64,000 nucleotides of DNA, taken from Variovorax davisae. Lineage in GTDB: Bacteria; Pseudomonadota; Gammaproteobacteria; Burkholderiales; Burkholderiaceae_C. The stretch lies in contig NZ_JASZYS010000010.1 of assembly GCF_030316845.1 (NCBI RefSeq), positions 124,001 through 188,000 on the forward strand. Direction: 5' to 3'. Positions 53,516 to 64,000 of this stretch are shown here, piece by piece; positions within the stretch are counted from its first letter, which is position 1; each line of letters starts with the position of its first letter. Both the position numbers and the translations under genes were made by a program. The notes beneath the pieces were generated by a model. That model did no database searches, had not been told where the DNA came from, and saw nothing but the letters and a program-made list of their open reading frames with translations.

Positions 53516-54313
53516 TCAGCCGAACGAAGGGTTGCCGTCGGCCCGGAAGCGGCTGCCGAGCCGGTAGCGCGAGGCCGGATGCAGGCAGCGCACCACCGTC
53601 ACCGGCAAGGTGCGGGTCCAGGTGCGGCGCGTCAGCAGCAGGCAGGGGTCGGTCACCGGCATCGCCAGCCGCTCGGCCTGCTCGGGGGTGGGCAGCACGG
53701 CGTCCACCACATGCTCGATCTGGTCGAAGGGCACGTTGCGCACCAGGTATTCGCTCGGCGGCACCAGCGAGAAATCCTGGTCGAGGAAGTCGGGCACCAC
53801 GCGCGGGTTGACGTAGCGGTCTTCCAGCTGCACCGGGATCTCGTTTTCCATGTGCAGGCAGACCGTGTGGAACACCGACTCGCCGGGCCGCAGGTCGAGC
53901 CAGACCGCCACGTCGGGCGCGGCCGCGATGCGCTCGGCGGCGAGGAACTCGCAGCGGTAGTCGTGGCCGCGGTCGCGGATCTCGCTGGCGATGTTGGCGA
54001 TCTGCAGCAGGGTCGACTGCGGCTTGTCCTCGGCGACGAAGCTGCCGACACCCGCCACCCGCACGATGCGCCCCTGCTCGACCAGTTCGCGCAGCGCGCG
54101 GTTGACCGTCATGCGCGCCACGCCGAACTGCGCCACCAGCTCGCTCTCGGACGGCAGGCGGTGGCCGGCGCCCCAGGAGCCGTCCTGGATCTTGTGGGTG
54201 ATGAAGGCCTTGATCTGCTCGTACAGCGCCAGCGCGGGCGACGTCGAGGCCGCCGCGCGCCCAGGCGCGGTGCGATGGGCGTCGGAGACTTTGCGGAGGC
54301 TGGCGGCGGTCAT
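53516..54313 (-). CDS. hutC: Histidine-utilisation repressor HutC (GntR family)
   Basis: 265 aa GntR/HutC regulator. The winged helix is visible at residues about 30-95 (ALYEQIKAFITHKIQDG, LPSESELVAQFGVARMTVNR, GIVRVAGVGSFV-like wing), followed by a UTRA ligand domain (PVQLEDRYVNPRVVPDFLDQ, RRTWTRTLPVTVVRCLHP). It binds urocanate and releases the operator. ATG 54313 was chosen. It lies between the ABC ATPase and hutH on the same strand, and three matching palindromes occur in the operon. Confidence 0.94.
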   Translation of the reverse strand: MTAASLRKVSDAHRTAPGRAAASTSPALALYEQIKAFITHKIQDGSWGAGHRLPSESELVAQFGVARMTVNRALRELVEQGRIVRVAGVGSFVAEDKPQSTLLQIANIASEIRDRGHDYRCEFLAAERIAAAPDVAVWLDLRPGESVFHTVCLHMENEIPVQLEDRYVNPRVVPDFLDQDFSLVPPSEYLVRNVPFDQIEHVVDAVLPTPEQAERLAMPVTDPCLLLTRRTWTRTLPVTVVRCLHPASRYRLGSRFRADGNPSFG

Positions 54314-54336
54314 TCGGTCTTTCTCGGGACTGGGGA

Positions 54337-55116
54337 TCAATGCTCGGCGGCGGCCATCGATTCGGCGCGGATCTCTTCGGTGAGCCGGGCCTTGATGTCC
54401 ATGAACTCGGGCGAGGTCTTGATGGTGTAGTGGCGCGGGTGGCCGAAGTCGACCGGGATCTCGGTCTTGATGCGGCCGGGCCGGGCGCTGAACACGGCCA
54501 CGCGGTTGGCCATGAAGATCGCCTCGTCGATGTCATGGGTGACGAACAGCACCGTCTTGCGGGCCGACTCCCAGATGCCGAGCAGCAGCTCCTGCATCAG
54601 CACGCGGGTCTGGTTGTCGAGCGCGCCGAAGGGCTCGTCGAGCAGCAGCATCTTGGGGTCGTTGGCCAGCGCGCGCGCGATCGCGGTGCGCTGCTGCATG
54701 CCGCCCGACAGCTGCTTGGGGAAATGGTTCTCGAAGCCGCGCAGGCCGACCTTGGCAATGAAGAAATCGCTGCGCTCCTTCTGGTCGGCCTCGGACATGC
54801 CGCGTTCGCGCAGGCCGAAGCGGATGTTCTGCGCGATCGTGAGCCAGGGGAACAGGGTGTAGCTCTGGAACACCACGCCGCGGTCCGCGCCCGGCCCTTC
54901 GATGGTCTGGCCGTCGAGCAGCACGCGGCCTTCGGTCGGGTAGTCGAGGCCGGCGACGATGCGCAGCAGGGTGGACTTGCCGCAGCCCGAGGGGCCGAGG
55001 ATGGTGACGAAATCGTTCTCGCGCACCTCGAAGTCGATCGGCAGCAGCGCCTGCGTGGTCTGGCCGCGCGTGCCGGTGAAGGTGCGCGAGACGCCGCGAA
55101 TGGAAAGCTGGTTCAT
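54337..55116 (-). CDS. SsuB/TauB-type ABC transporter ATPase (hut-linked)
   Basis: 259 aa ATPase. Walker A is GPSGCGKSTLL, the signature LSGGMQQRTAIARAL, Walker B MLLLDEPFGALD, H-loop FVTHDIDEAIF. The sequence is of the nitrate/taurine/sulfonate importer type. Its start overlaps the permease stop by one base (TGATG). Placement between permease and hutC in one string suggests uptake of histidine or urocanate; the substrate is inference from the operon. Confidence 0.9.
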   Translation of the reverse strand: MNQLSIRGVSRTFTGTRGQTTQALLPIDFEVRENDFVTILGPSGCGKSTLLRIVAGLDYPTEGRVLLDGQTIEGPGADRGVVFQSYTLFPWLTIAQNIRFGLRERGMSEADQKERSDFFIAKVGLRGFENHFPKQLSGGMQQRTAIARALANDPKMLLLDEPFGALDNQTRVLMQELLLGIWESARKTVLFVTHDIDEAIFMANRVAVFSARPGRIKTEIPVDFGHPRHYTIKTSPEFMDIKARLTEEIRAESMAAAEH

Positions 55117-55976
55117 CAGATCGTGCTCCAGGCGAAGAGGCGGCGGTTGAGCGCCTTGAAAGCGAAGTCGGAAATGAGCCCGATGACGCCGATGACGATG
55201 ATCCCGAAGATGATCTGGCCGGTGTTCAACAACGCCTGGCTGTCGGTGATCATGTGGCCGATGCCCGACGACGAGCCGATCAGCTCGGCCACGATCACGT
55301 AGGTCCAGGCCCAGCCCAGCACCAGGCGCAGCGTCTCGGCGATGCCCGGCGCGGCGCCCGGGATCAGCACCCGCAGCACGATGCCGCGGCTGTTGGCGCC
55401 CAGCGTGTAGGCGGCCTCGACCAGGTCGCGCCGCGCGCTGCCGACCGTGACCGCCACCATCAGCGTGATCTGGAACACCGAGCCGATGAAGATCACCAGC
55501 AGCTTCTGCGTCTCGCCGATGCCGGCCCAGAGGATCAAGAGCGGAATGAAGGCCGAGGCCGGCAGGTAGCGGCAGAACGAGACGAAGGGCTCGAAGAAGG
55601 CCTCGACGCTCTTCCAGGTGCCCATCGCGATGCCCAGCGGCACCGCCACGACGGTGGCCAGCACGAAGCCGCCGAACACGCGCCAGACGGTCATGCCGAT
55701 GTCGTGGCCGAAGTTGAACTCGGTGAAGAGCAGCACGGCTTCCTTGACCATCGTGACCGGGCTGGCCAGGAAGGTCGGCGACACGAAGCCGCCGAGCGTG
55801 AAGAGCGCCCAGACCGCGACGAAGAGCACGAAGAAGCCGACGCCCAGCAGCCAGCGCGCCCGCGCGCCGACGGGCTCCAGCGGCGCCAGCGCACGGCGCC
55901 GCCGCGGCGCCGTCGATGCGGCCGGCACCGCTGCGTGCACCGGATGGGATGAGTTCATGACAGGCGTCGCGCTCAT
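55116..55976 (-). CDS. SsuC/TauC-type ABC permease (hut-linked)
   Basis: 286 aa inner-membrane permease with about six helices after a cytoplasmic lead of some 35 residues. The EAA loop is visible near residue 190 (VEAAYTLGANSRGIVLRVLIPGAAPGI). It begins 16 nt after the binding-protein stop and is joined by a one-base overlap to the ATPase. It forms the channel of the hut-linked importer. Confidence 0.9.
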   Translation of the reverse strand: MSATPVMNSSHPVHAAVPAASTAPRRRRALAPLEPVGARARWLLGVGFFVLFVAVWALFTLGGFVSPTFLASPVTMVKEAVLLFTEFNFGHDIGMTVWRVFGGFVLATVVAVPLGIAMGTWKSVEAFFEPFVSFCRYLPASAFIPLLILWAGIGETQKLLVIFIGSVFQITLMVAVTVGSARRDLVEAAYTLGANSRGIVLRVLIPGAAPGIAETLRLVLGWAWTYVIVAELIGSSSGIGHMITDSQALLNTGQIIFGIIVIGVIGLISDFAFKALNRRLFAWSTI

Positions 55977-55992
55977 GGTGATCTCGCTCTGC

Positions 55993-56958
55993 TTACTTGA
56001 TGAAGCTGGTGTCGAAGGTCGCGTTCAGGTCGTCCGGCGCCTTGCGGATCACGCCCGACTCCAGCAGGATCACCTGCGCGTCCTTCATGAACGGGACGAT
56101 GTCGTTGGCGAAGAACTTCTGGTTCGCCGCCTTGTCCGACCAGCGCAGGTTGGCCGACGACTTGGCGAACTGCTCGCCGCTCTGCTTGACCGCGGCGCCC
56201 ATGATCTCGTTGGCCTTGGCCGGGTCGGTCTTGATCATGTCGAGGGCCTCGAAGTACGAATTGGCCAGCGCCTGGGCGGCCTTGGCGTTGGACTTGAGCC
56301 AGGTCGGGGCGCAGCCGACCGTGTCCATCACCATCGGGTAGTCGAGCGTGGTGGCCAGGATCTTGCCGGCGGCGGGGTTGGCGCGCACGGTCGAGAGGTA
56401 GGGCTCGTAGGTCATCGCGCCGTCGTTCTGGCCGGCCACGAAGGCCTGGGCGGCGGGCTGCGGCTCGAGCGAGACCAGCTTCACGTCCTTCATGCTCATG
56501 CCGTTCTTGTTGAGCATCCAGGCCAGGCCGAAGTACGGCGCGGTGCCCGGCGCGCTGACGCCGATCGCCTTGCCCTTCAGGTCGGCGAAGCTCTTGACGT
56601 CGTTGCGCACGGCCAGGCCGTCGGCGCCGTAGGACTTGTCCATCTGGAAGATCTGGACGATCGGCACGCCGTTGGCGTTCCAGGCCACGTGCGTCTCGAC
56701 CGTGGTGGCGGCGCACTGGATCGCGCCCGAGGCCAGCGCCAGGTGGCGGTCCTTCTGCGGGATCATGCGCAGGTCGACCTCCAGGCCGTTCTTCTTGAAG
56801 ATGCCCGCCTTGTCGGCCAGCGTCAGCGGCGCGAAGCCGGTCCAGCCCGACATGCCCAGCGTGATCTTGGTGTCCTCGGCATGGGCGCTCGCCGCCATGC
56901 CCGCGATGCATGCACCAGCCGCCACCAGCGAAGCGATTTTTCCGACCGTCTTGACCAT
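55993..56958 (-). CDS. Periplasmic substrate-binding protein of hut-linked ABC transporter
   Basis: 321 aa with a signal peptide (residues about 1-27, ending ASAHAED). The mature part resembles nitrate/taurine/riboflavin-precursor binding proteins (ITLGMSGWTGFAPLTLADKAGIFKKNGLEV). It is the first gene of the string running to hutG, behind two HutC-like palindromes, so it probably binds histidine, urocanate or a related imidazole. An alternative is a general amide or thiamine-precursor ligand, but the regulatory context favours hut. Confidence 0.88.
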   Translation of the reverse strand: MVKTVGKIASLVAAGACIAGMAASAHAEDTKITLGMSGWTGFAPLTLADKAGIFKKNGLEVDLRMIPQKDRHLALASGAIQCAATTVETHVAWNANGVPIVQIFQMDKSYGADGLAVRNDVKSFADLKGKAIGVSAPGTAPYFGLAWMLNKNGMSMKDVKLVSLEPQPAAQAFVAGQNDGAMTYEPYLSTVRANPAAGKILATTLDYPMVMDTVGCAPTWLKSNAKAAQALANSYFEALDMIKTDPAKANEIMGAAVKQSGEQFAKSSANLRWSDKAANQKFFANDIVPFMKDAQVILLESGVIRKAPDDLNATFDTSFIK

Positions 56959-57266
56959 TCAGGTTCTCCTGTTGCGTTTCAAAAGTTTTCGGCTAGCCGC
57001 GCAGGAAAAAGTATTCGTCGTCCAGCAGGGCCACCGAGTGTCATTCCCCGTGCTGCACCTGTATATACAGGTTAACCCGGAATCCCGGTCGATGGCAAGT
57101 GGTGCTTTGCCCCTTCGCAGTGCGCGAAAGCGGTTTCATGCACCAAAAGTTGTCTAGACAGGAGCAGCTGCGGCGAACATGGCCATGGGTCGCAAGCGCC
57201 GTGCCAGGGCGGGACGGGCCGGCCACTCCATAATTCACGTTGGCGCCAACGTCAGTTCCAGCCCCG
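56959..57266. promoter_or_regulatory. Regulatory gap before hut transporter, with two HutC-like palindromes
   Basis: This 308-bp gap separates the hut-linked transporter from the divergent thioesterase gene. It holds ACCTGTATATACAGGT, a perfect 16-bp palindrome at 57057-57072, and TGTCTAGACA, a perfect 10-bp palindrome at 57151-57160. Both match the TGTMTATACA core seen before hutH and the TGTATATACA-type sites bound by HutC in other proteobacteria (from memory). No gene-like frame is convincing here. Confidence 0.72.
57237..57252. promoter_or_regulatory. 16-bp perfect palindrome before the thioesterase gene
   Basis: ACGTTGGCGCCAACGT is a perfect palindrome ending 14 bp before the thioesterase ATG. 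It may be an operator or a leader hairpin that hides the ribosome site; no adjacent regulator points to a ligand. Confidence 0.5.
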
Positions 57267-57725
57267 ATGCCTGCCACCTTCGTTCCCCCGGACCCCGACT
57301 ACGCGCAACGCGTGCGCCAGAGCTTCGAGCGCCAGGGCGCCATGGCCACGCTCGGCGCCCGGCTGGGCGAGATCGCGCCCGGCCGGGTGGCGATCGAACT
57401 CGAATGGGCCGCCGGCCTGACCCAGCAGCACGGCTTCCTGCATGCCGGCATGGTGGCGACCGCGCTCGATTCGGCCTGCGGCTACGCCGGCTTCACGCTG
57501 ATGCCGGCCGACGCCGCGGTGCTGACCATCGAATACAAGATCAACCTGCTCGGGCCCGCCAAGGGCCAGACCTTCCGCATGGTCGGCAGCGTGGTCAAGC
57601 CCGGGCGCACGGTCACGGTGTGCGAGGGCCATGCCTACGCGCTGGACGAGGGCCGCGAGAAACTGGTGGCCACCATGGCGTGCACGCTGATGGCGGTTTT
57701 CGGCCGCGAAAACATCCGCAGCTGA
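57267..57725 (+). CDS. PaaI-family hotdog-fold thioesterase
   Basis: 152 aa acyl-CoA thioesterase-like protein. The hotdog signature is QHGFLHAGMVATALDSACGYA near residues 65-85, with the usual HGG-type motif modified to FLHAG and an Asp further on; KINLLGPAKG follows. ATG 57267 is used although an upstream in-frame start exists, because a palindrome would otherwise lie within coding sequence. The thioester substrate is unknown. It is followed by a strong hairpin and then recQ. Confidence 0.85.
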   Translation: MPATFVPPDPDYAQRVRQSFERQGAMATLGARLGEIAPGRVAIELEWAAGLTQQHGFLHAGMVATALDSACGYAGFTLMPADAAVLTIEYKINLLGPAKGQTFRMVGSVVKPGRTVTVCEGHAYALDEGREKLVATMACTLMAVFGRENIRS

Positions 57726-57751
57726 CAGCCGGCAGGCGCCGCCAAGCGACA

Positions 57752-57795
57752 ATGAGGGCCGGCCCGCCGCCGCATGCTGGCGGGCCGGCCCTCAT
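57752..57795. terminator. Perfect 17-bp-stem hairpin between thioesterase and recQ genes
   Basis: Arms of 17 bp (left arm begins ATGAGGGCCGG, right arm ends CCGGCCCTCAT) flank a 10-nt loop. It is very GC-rich and starts 26 bp after the thioesterase stop. No U-tract follows, so it may stop or slow transcription, protect an RNA end, or control recQ expression. One in-frame ATG for recQ (57752) lies at its foot. Confidence 0.7.
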
Positions 57796-57808
57796 CCAAC
57801 GCCGAACC

Positions 57809-61290
<3,482 letters not shown>

Positions 61291-61340
61291 CGATCGCTCC
61301 CCCTCGTGCGCGGCCAGTCGCGCTTTTCTTGTGTGCAACC

Positions 61341-63662
61341 TTACTGGACGAAGCCGATGCCGCGCGACTCGCGCACTTCGGGCTTGATCCGGTGCTCGGC
61401 ATCGAGCTGGTCGAGAAACTCGTCGGCCGAGAAGGCCACCGACAGGATGTCGGTCTGGCGCTTGACGGCCGCGAAGTCGCCCGGACACAACTGCGGCAGC
61501 CTGGCGAGCCGAAGCTTGATGTCATGGGTCAACCGGGCTGCATCGCCGGCCAGCGCCTCGGTGACGAACATCCGCTCGCGCTGCTCGCCCGTCAGCGGCA
61601 TGAACTTGATCTTGAAGGTGAAGCGGCGCAGCGCCGCCTGGTCGAGCCGGTCGAGCAGGTTGGTGGTGCAGACGAAGATGCCGTCGAAGCGCTCCATGCC
61701 CTGCAGCATCTCGTTGACTTCGGTCACCTCGTAGGTGCGCTGGGCTCCGCGGCGGTCCTGCAGGAAGCTGTCGGCCTCGTCGAGCAGCAGCACCGCCTTC
61801 TCGGCCTCGGCCTCCTTGAACATGGCCGCCATGTTCTGCTCGGTCTCGCCGACGTATTTGCTCATCAGGTCGCTGGCCTGCTTGATGATCAGCGGCCGGC
61901 CGATCGCCTTCGCGATGTGCTCCGCCAGGGCGGTCTTGCCGGTGCCGGGCGCACCATAGAAGCACAGCGTGCCGTGGCCGCGGGCCTTCAGGGCCTCGAC
62001 GATGCGCGGGATCTCGAAGCGGGTCTCGACATTGAGCATGTCGAGGTCGTAGGTCGTGACGCTGCGGCGCGCGCCCAGGGCATCGGGCGTGCCGAGCGCG
62101 AGATCGGCGTTCTTGAGCTGGCGCTCGATCAGGTTCTCGACCGAGCCGCCCTCGGTCATCGCCAGCTCGGCGAAGCGCACCGCGGTGCGGATCTGCGCCG
62201 GTGTCAGGCCCTTGCGCCCGGCCAGCTTGGCGGTGAAGGCCTCGGACACCGAGACGCCTTCGAGCGTCTTGCGCACCAGCTGCTCGCGCGCGCCGGGTGG
62301 CGGCGACTTGAGCTCGAGGTGGTAGGCGAAGCGGCGCCGGAAGGCCGGGTCGATCTGCTCGATGCGGTTGGTGACCCACAAGGTCGGCACCGCGTTCGAT
62401 TCGAGGATCTGGTTGACCCAGGCCTTGCCGCTGACGCTGCCGCTGGCCGGCGAGGGAATCTGTTCGGCGCGCGCCATCAGTTGGGCGGCCTCGGTGCTGA
62501 TCGGCGGAAACACGTCCTCGACCTCGTCGAACAGCAGCGCCGACTGCTCGCTGCCCTTGAGGAACACCTGTGCGATCTGCAGCGAACGGTAGCGGTCGCG
62601 GCCCGACAGCGAGTTCCCATCGCGGTCGGCATACTCGACCTCGAACAGCTCCAGCCCCGCGGCCTGCGCCACCACCTTGGCGAGTTCGGTCTTGCCGGTG
62701 CCGGGCGGGCCGTAGAGCAGCACGTTGACGCCGGGCTCCTTGCGCGCGACCGCCGCCCGCAGCAGGGTGACCAGCATCCGGGCCTCGTCCTCGACGAAGG
62801 AGAAGTCGTGCACCGAGAGGCTGCTCTTGGCGGACGGGCGGGTGAACACCGCCATCAGCTCGTTGCGGTCGCGGTACTCGCGCATCAGCACCGGCGGCAG
62901 CTTCTCGCTGACCTTCATGAGGTCGGCCAGGTCGGTGATGTTGTGCTCGGAGATCAGGTTCTCGACCAGCCCGATGCGCTCCAGCCGCGAGCCCGCGCGC
63001 AGCGCCTCGCCGACTTCGCTGGCATTGACGCCGGCCACCTCGGCGATCGCGGCGTAGGCCTCCGGCGCGTTGTTGACCTTGAACTCGACCAGCAGCGAAC
63101 GCAGGTCGCGCTGGTAGCGCGCCAGGGTGCCGTAGAGCAGCAGCGCGCGCTCGGCCTTGTTGAGCTGCAGCAGGCCGGCCAGCGCATCGATGTTCTTCTC
63201 GACCAGGGTCGACTGCTTGCGCAGCGCATGGGTGAGCCAGTCGCGCGTGACCGACAGCACCGACAGCAGGTCCTTGGGCTGGTCCTTGGCGTATTCGTCG
63301 AGGTAGAAGAACAGCGTGCCTTCTTCGTAGGGCCCGCGCCAGACGCCGTGGCGGTCGAGCAGCGTGCGGCCGTCGAAATCCTCGACCCCTTTCCAGACCT
63401 CGTTGCCGACGCAACGCCGGCCGAGGAACTCGCGCAGCCGGTGCAGCACCGGCAGCGGCCAGACCAGATGGCGGCCGGTGAGCGACAGCAGGCCGTTGAG
63501 GTCGCGGCGCACGTTGAAGCGCGGGCCCTGCTTGGCCGCGAGCGTGAGCACGAAGTGCGAACACATGAGTTCGAGCACCGGCGCTTCCTTGAGTCCGGGC
63601 GACGGCAGTGCATGGCCGCGGGAAGCCGCAGCCACTGCATCGACACCGGAACGCTTGACCAT
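61341..63662 (-). CDS. Tandem-AAA+ ATPase, unknown role
   Basis: 773 aa with two AAA modules after a unique N-terminal region of about 280 residues. The first module has LLYGPPGTGKTELAKVV and LLFDEVEDVF; the second has CFYGAPGTGKTALAEHI, VLLLDEADSFLQDRR and an arginine-finger region LDQAALRRFTFKIKF. This CDC48-like double arrangement is seen in uncharacterised bacterial AAA proteins. ATG 63662 has a strong Shine-Dalgarno (GGGGGAGG). It is divergent from the threonine dehydratase gene and upstream of the S41 peptidase. The substrate is unknown; a quality-control role is possible. Confidence 0.85.
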   Translation of the reverse strand: MVKRSGVDAVAAASRGHALPSPGLKEAPVLELMCSHFVLTLAAKQGPRFNVRRDLNGLLSLTGRHLVWPLPVLHRLREFLGRRCVGNEVWKGVEDFDGRTLLDRHGVWRGPYEEGTLFFYLDEYAKDQPKDLLSVLSVTRDWLTHALRKQSTLVEKNIDALAGLLQLNKAERALLLYGTLARYQRDLRSLLVEFKVNNAPEAYAAIAEVAGVNASEVGEALRAGSRLERIGLVENLISEHNITDLADLMKVSEKLPPVLMREYRDRNELMAVFTRPSAKSSLSVHDFSFVEDEARMLVTLLRAAVARKEPGVNVLLYGPPGTGKTELAKVVAQAAGLELFEVEYADRDGNSLSGRDRYRSLQIAQVFLKGSEQSALLFDEVEDVFPPISTEAAQLMARAEQIPSPASGSVSGKAWVNQILESNAVPTLWVTNRIEQIDPAFRRRFAYHLELKSPPPGAREQLVRKTLEGVSVSEAFTAKLAGRKGLTPAQIRTAVRFAELAMTEGGSVENLIERQLKNADLALGTPDALGARRSVTTYDLDMLNVETRFEIPRIVEALKARGHGTLCFYGAPGTGKTALAEHIAKAIGRPLIIKQASDLMSKYVGETEQNMAAMFKEAEAEKAVLLLDEADSFLQDRRGAQRTYEVTEVNEMLQGMERFDGIFVCTTNLLDRLDQAALRRFTFKIKFMPLTGEQRERMFVTEALAGDAARLTHDIKLRLARLPQLCPGDFAAVKRQTDILSVAFSADEFLDQLDAEHRIKPEVRESRGIGFVQ

Positions 63663-63774
63663 CTGGCAACCTCCCCCGAGGGGATGTGTGAATCTGGAAG
63701 CGACCATAACGCAGAGTATTGGCTTCGGGAAGCCTGCGGACACGAAATACCAGGATGTTGCGATTCCGTCCACA

Positions 63775-64000
63775 ATGGCGCCGATGGTTGGAATCGAAGA
63801 CATCGAGCGCGCGGCCCTGCGTCTCCACGGGCAGTTGCTAGAAACCCCCTGCGTCGAATCGCGGACCCTGTCCGAGATCGTCGGCGCCCAGGTCTTCCTG
63901 AAGTTCGAGAACCTGCAGTTCACCGCCTCGTTCAAGGAGCGCGGCGCATGTAACAAGCTGGTCGACCTGGCCGAAGGCGGCACCCGTGGCGTGATCGCCA
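63775..64000 (+). CDS. ilvA: Threonine dehydratase (start of gene; C-terminus outside window)
   Basis: First 75 codons of a PLP fold-type II enzyme. The Schiff-base lysine lies in FTASFKERGACNKL, the classic SFKxRGA motif, after VFLKFENLQ. The start is ATG 63775, or ATG 63784 three codons later. The gene runs off the right edge, so the presence of the ACT-type regulatory domain that would separate biosynthetic IlvA from catabolic TdcB cannot be judged; serine dehydratase is also possible. Confidence 0.85.
   Translation, partial: MAPMVGIEDIERAALRLHGQLLETPCVESRTLSEIVGAQVFLKFENLQFTASFKERGACNKLVDLAEGGTRGVIA

Noticed and set aside
55993..57160. Nitrate or taurine transporter
   Set aside because: Family resemblance only; no nitrate/taurine genes are nearby, whereas hutC-like operators and hut genes surround it.

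Overview
This is a GC-rich chromosomal window with dense, tightly overlapping gene strings (many ATGA or GTGA stop/start overlaps). It most resembles a betaproteobacterium of the Burkholderiales/Comamonadaceae (Variovorax-like). The evidence is the gene content: a split MetH, a PII-Amt pair next to a TorF-type porin, HAAT and SsuB-type ABC transporters, and a five-step hut pathway. I see no rRNA, tRNA, CRISPR array, insertion sequence or prophage. Taxonomy here is inference from protein style, not from a marker gene.

Layout. 1-5.2 kb: glycolate oxidase genes (glcF partial, glcE, glcD) behind a glycolate/lactate permease, all on the minus strand. 5.3-7.1 kb: LysR regulator and SMP-30-type lactonase. 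7.1-10.1 kb: nitrogen module (TorF-type porin, glnK, amtB, strong terminator). 10.2-14.7 kb: comM/yifB, an M14-peptidase plus alpha/beta-hydrolase pair behind a palindrome, and an aquaporin. 14.8-16.8 kb: lipoprotein and MFS transporter.

16.8-34.5 kb is the most interesting region: a probable complete front end for REDUCTIVE nicotin(amid)e catabolism. The minus-strand string runs from 6-hydroxynicotinate reductase through a UPF0280/ApbE-like protein, two paralogous 'amino acid synthesis' (AA_synth) proteins, a HAAT-type ABC transporter with a fused LivH-LivM permease, a Tat-exported nicotinamidase and NicA/NicB (molybdenum hydroxylase with a tri-haem cytochrome tail) to an FAH-family enzyme. 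Divergent from it are ferredoxin-NADP reductase, a TetR regulator and an enamidase. The predicted chemistry is nicotinamide -> nicotinate -> 6-hydroxynicotinate -> 1,4,5,6-tetrahydro-6-oxonicotinate -> 2-formylglutarate + NH3. The last two steps are the Eubacterium barkeri fermentation chemistry, here joined to an aerobic-type NicAB hydroxylase. The shared intergenic region carries two strong inverted repeats, probably TetR operators.

34.5-38.5 kb: a TacA/TacT-like toxin-antitoxin pair with a perfect dyad in its promoter, then a GtrA/glycosyltransferase/membrane-transferase operon. 38.5-44.9 kb: cobalamin-dependent methionine synthase split into two genes; the larger is preceded by a clear S-adenosylhomocysteine riboswitch. 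The halves are separated by a PACE efflux gene, a LysR gene and an SH3-domain protein. 45.0-57.2 kb: a histidine-utilisation operon, with an SsuB/TauB-type ABC transporter, hutC, hutH, hutU, hutD, hutI, hutF, hutG and a HisC-like aminotransferase in tail-to-head overlap. TGTMTATACA-type palindromes lie before the transporter and before hutH and are candidate HutC operators. 57.2-64 kb: thioesterase, recQ, S41 peptidase lipoprotein, tandem-AAA ATPase and the start of a threonine dehydratase. All calls are by reading motifs; no database search was possible.
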